DNA of 46,585 bases from Chryseobacterium gleum. Its GTDB lineage: Bacteria > Bacteroidota > Bacteroidia > Flavobacteriales_D > Crocinitomicaceae. The notes under the pieces were generated by a model. The model worked only from the letters and a program-made list of their open reading frames with translations, was not told the DNA's origin and did not search any database. A program made the translations under genes and the position numbers. This document shows, one piece after another, positions 44,211-46,585 of the stretch. The stretch covers positions 1 through 46,585 of the forward strand of contig CAMDGH010000010.1 in NCBI GenBank assembly GCA_945897755.1. Direction: 5' to 3'. Within the stretch, counting starts at the first letter, position 1, and every line of letters begins with the position of its first letter.

Positions 44211-44348
44211 CAGTTATTTTTAAGCTTATACTCTAATATAATCAAATCGATGAGATAAAACCAAACTTTGTGAAGACTATTTTCATTAAAAAAGACTCTT
44301 TTAATATCAAAAATAGAAGTTTAAATCTTATTTTTGCAAAAAAAACAA

Positions 44349-45488
44349 ATGCGAAATTTATATATTACTTTTTTTTTATTTTTATTTTTTTTGACTGCTT
44401 GCGGTCAAAATCATAAAATAAAAGACACCTCTGATTCTCACAAAGAAAACATTGTTTTCAATCATAAATACACTCTTTCAGATTTTTTAACTGATAATTC
44501 TCAACTAGACAGTGATGTAGATTCTATTCTCAAAAGTTGGGATGATAAAACAATCGTTGCTCAACTGATAATGCCTGCTGTTGGTCGTTTGGGACTAACA
44601 AATCAAGTAGTTACCGACATGTTTAAGGACAATCTTATTGGTGGTGTTTTGATGCTCAATGGTACAAAACAAGAATTCAAAACATGGATTGACTCTTACT
44701 CTAAATTAAACCCATACAATTCATGTTTACCCTACCTTACAAGTGCTGATGCTGAACCTAGTTTGTTTAACAATAAAATAAAAGGAACAATCCCTGTAAT
44801 TAAAGCAAATAAGATGTTACATAGGGATACTGTAGTTAAGTATACTGAAATTATTTCAAAAGAATTAAATGAAATCGGAATTAACTACAACTTCTCTCCT
44901 GTAGTTGATATGTCTCCAAACAAAACTGTTGGATATAGAAGTTTTGGAGAATTTCCTGAAAATATAATTCCATTTTCGAATTCTTTCATTCAAACAACAC
45001 AACAACATGGAATCATTGCAACAGCAAAACATTTTCCTGGTCACGGACTCGTTTCAGGAGACACTCACAAATCACTTCAAGTAATTGATGGAGAATTAAA
45101 AGAAATTAAGAATTATCCAAGCTTAATAAAGGATGGACTCTTATCTATCATGATTGGACATCTTGCAGTGAAAAACAATAAGCAATACAACACAAAAGGC
45201 TTGCCTTCAACAATTTCTGATGTTATTGTTACTAAACTACTTAGAAATGAATATGGATTTAAAGGATTAATAGTTACCGATGCAATGAATATGGGTGGAG
45301 TTGCAAGTATTCCAAATGCGGATATAAAAGCAATAGAAGCTGGATGTGACATTCTTTTAATGCCTTTAAATATTCCGAAGGCGCACCAAGCGTTACTAAC
45401 AAAATATAAATCGGATCCTAATTTTAAAAAAACGGTAGATAATGCTGCTAAACGAATTATTAGGATGAAACTTTGCGTTAAAAAATAA
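44349..45488 (+). CDS. Glycoside hydrolase family 3 lipoprotein (NagZ-like)
   Basis: From ATG 44349 the protein is 379 residues. An upstream TTG (44334) could extend it by five codons but is less likely, as it would precede a clean lipoprotein signal: a hydrophobic run and lipobox LTAC, then GQN. The GH3 barrel is visible as QLIMPAVGR, GGVLMLNG, INYNFSPVVDMSPNKTVGYR, ATAKHFPGHGLVSGDTHKSL (acid/base histidine loop), and GLIVTDAMNMGGV with the nucleophile aspartate. It resembles beta-N-acetylhexosaminidases. Where the family typically has D.EGG it reads SADAEPSLFNN, so substrate contact there may differ. It is standalone, without the beta-lactamase-like domain fused in many Bacteroidota homologues. 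A TATTTTTG box at 44329-44336 is close to the start. Confidence 0.85.
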   Translation: MRNLYITFFLFLFFLTACGQNHKIKDTSDSHKENIVFNHKYTLSDFLTDNSQLDSDVDSILKSWDDKTIVAQLIMPAVGRLGLTNQVVTDMFKDNLIGGVLMLNGTKQEFKTWIDSYSKLNPYNSCLPYLTSADAEPSLFNNKIKGTIPVIKANKMLHRDTVVKYTEIISKELNEIGINYNFSPVVDMSPNKTVGYRSFGEFPENIIPFSNSFIQTTQQHGIIATAKHFPGHGLVSGDTHKSLQVIDGELKEIKNYPSLIKDGLLSIMIGHLAVKNNKQYNTKGLPSTISDVIVTKLLRNEYGFKGLIVTDAMNMGGVASIPNADIKAIEAGCDILLMPLNIPKAHQALLTKYKSDPNFKKTVDNAAKRIIRMKLCVKK

Positions 45489-45491
45489 TTC

Positions 45492-46585
45492 ATGAATGTA
45501 TACTTAGATAATGCTGCGACTACTTCTATCGCTGAGGAGGTAATAGATGTAATGATTCCTATTTTATCTGAAACTTTTGGAAACCCATCTTCAACTCATT
45601 TTTTCGGAAGAAAAGCAAAAGCAATTATTGAAACTTCTCGCAGATCTATTGCTAAAAATATAAGATGCCTTCCATCTGAAATTGTATTTACATCTGGCGG
45701 AACAGAATCAGATAACATGGCTATTCATGCTGCTATTCAAGAATTAGGTGTTACCCATATCGTAAGTTCTGTGATAGAGCATCATGCAGTTTATCATACA
45801 ATTGAAAAAATAGGTGCCCAAAATTCAATTGAAATTAGTTACGTCAAACTTGATGAAAAAGGGAATGTTGATTTAGCTAGTTTAGAGTTTATTTTACAAC
45901 AACCAGGGAAAAAACTAGTCTCTTTGATGCATGCCAACAATGAGATTGGAACTCTTCTTCCACTATCTACGGTATCTAAGCTTTGCAAGAAATACAATGC
46001 CTACCTTCATTCTGACACTGTTCAAACAGTAGGTCATATTCCAATTGATTTATCTGAATTAGAAATCGACTTTATAACCTGTGCTGGCCATAAACTTCAC
46101 GGACCCAAAGGAGTTGGATTTCTTTATATAAACAAGCGAAATAAGATAGCATCTTTTATTCATGGTGGTTCCCAAGAAAGGGGCTTAAGGGGTGGTACAG
46201 AAAACATTCATGGAATAGCTGGATTGGCAAAAGCAATCGATTTAGCTGTAGTTCACATAAATGATCATGCTGCGACTATTCAATCTATAAAATCGTACAT
46301 GATTGATCGATTAAACCAAGAAATAAAAGACGTTTTTTACCATGGTGAGATAGAAGAAGGTAAGAGTTTATATACTGTATTAAACGTAAGTTTTCCAAAG
46401 ATCGACAAATCAGAAATGTTATTATTCACCTTGGATATGAAGGGTATTGCATGTAGCGGCGGAAGTGCTTGTACTTCTGGAGCTAATCAAGGGTCTCATG
46501 TATTGAGAGGAATTGAGGCAAACACGACACGACCGAATGTTCGATTTTCATTTTCCCGTTTTACTACTAAAGCAGAAATTGATTA
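45492..46585 (+). CDS. Cysteine desulfurase (NifS/IscS-like), 3' end missing
   Basis: The frame opens at ATG 45492, three bases after the GH3 stop, and is open for 364 codons to the window edge. It shows NVYLDNAATTSI, GNPSSTHFFGRKAK, FTSGGTESDN, IEHHAV (H98, H99), CAGHKLHGPKG with the PLP lysine K201, RGGTENI, and the catalytic cysteine C327 in ACSGGSACTSGANQ. PLP-dependent cysteine desulfurases supply sulfur for Fe-S clusters and other thio-cofactors. The short loop around the cysteine is typical of NifS/IscS-type (class I) enzymes. The C-terminal end is off the window. It is likely co-transcribed with the GH3 gene. Confidence 0.95.
   Translation, partial: MNVYLDNAATTSIAEEVIDVMIPILSETFGNPSSTHFFGRKAKAIIETSRRSIAKNIRCLPSEIVFTSGGTESDNMAIHAAIQELGVTHIVSSVIEHHAVYHTIEKIGAQNSIEISYVKLDEKGNVDLASLEFILQQPGKKLVSLMHANNEIGTLLPLSTVSKLCKKYNAYLHSDTVQTVGHIPIDLSELEIDFITCAGHKLHGPKGVGFLYINKRNKIASFIHGGSQERGLRGGTENIHGIAGLAKAIDLAVVHINDHAATIQSIKSYMIDRLNQEIKDVFYHGEIEEGKSLYTVLNVSFPKIDKSEMLLFTLDMKGIACSGGSACTSGANQGSHVLRGIEANTTRPNVRFSFSRFTTKAEID

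Noticed and set aside
1-46585. CRISPR arrays, rRNA, tRNA or insertion sequences
   Set aside because: No regularly spaced repeats, transposase-like frames, or recognisable RNA gene sequences were found by reading; a covariance-model scan was not possible.

Overview
The window looks like chromosomal DNA of an AT-rich member of the Bacteroidota, most likely a flavobacterium-like organism. The evidence is family content: a SecDF fusion, type III glutamine synthetase, type B L31, an OMP_b-brl_3-type TonB-dependent receptor, GSCFA, DUF1599, WG-repeat and DoxX (BT_3928-like) proteins, and promoters with the Bacteroidota TAnnTTTG -7 box. A finer taxonomic call is not supported.

Positions 1 to about 9.3 kb form an accessory region. 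All genes are on the + strand, gaps are long and AT-rich, most products are unrecognised, and there is visible duplication and decay. It holds a 750-aa protein with a PcfJ-like motif, two NADAR-family proteins about four-fifths identical by eye (2503-2976, 5231-5698), a SLOG/'molybdenum carrier'-type Rossmann protein (3444-3926), a secreted CAP-domain protein, a protein with an ADP-ribosyltransferase-like N-terminal motif (6517-7161) and several orphans. The two NADAR genes and the SLOG gene are each preceded, 69-71 nt before the ATG, by the same leader block (GTGTCAC, then an ATG-containing T-rich stretch, then TATA..AGATA). For the first NADAR gene and the SLOG gene the duplication extends back through the whole intergenic region into the 3' end of the upstream gene, leaving a pseudogene tail at 3207-3281. 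Two ORFs (4001-4921 and 7349-7570) stay open in the same frame after their stop, suggesting nonsense-split genes. This region is the best candidate for an undescribed nucleotide/ADP-ribose-centred conflict or stress module, but the function is inference.

From 9.4 kb the content is core-like. It starts with an SDR oxidoreductase (+) converging on menB. Then, mostly on the minus strand, come a WG-repeat/TonB-like/menB cluster, rpmE2, secDF, a small cluster of a membrane glycosyltransferase, HAD phosphatase and lipoprotein, a second glycosyltransferase, a NarL-type response regulator and type III glutamine synthetase. A tight run transcribed from 33.1 kb down to 23.9 kb reads DUF1599, DoxX-like, tpiA, prmA, a 1545-aa secreted protein and plsY. 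folP is divergent from it. A TonB-dependent receptor with a secreted partner, pdhA-pdhC (E1 alpha and E2) and a cell-envelope polysaccharide set (wecB, polysaccharide deacetylase-like, GSCFA) follow. radC is divergent from a GH3 lipoprotein, and a cysteine desulfurase runs off the right edge. Rho-independent terminators and several TAnnTTTG promoters fit these transcription units. I saw no rRNA, tRNA, CRISPR array or transposase.
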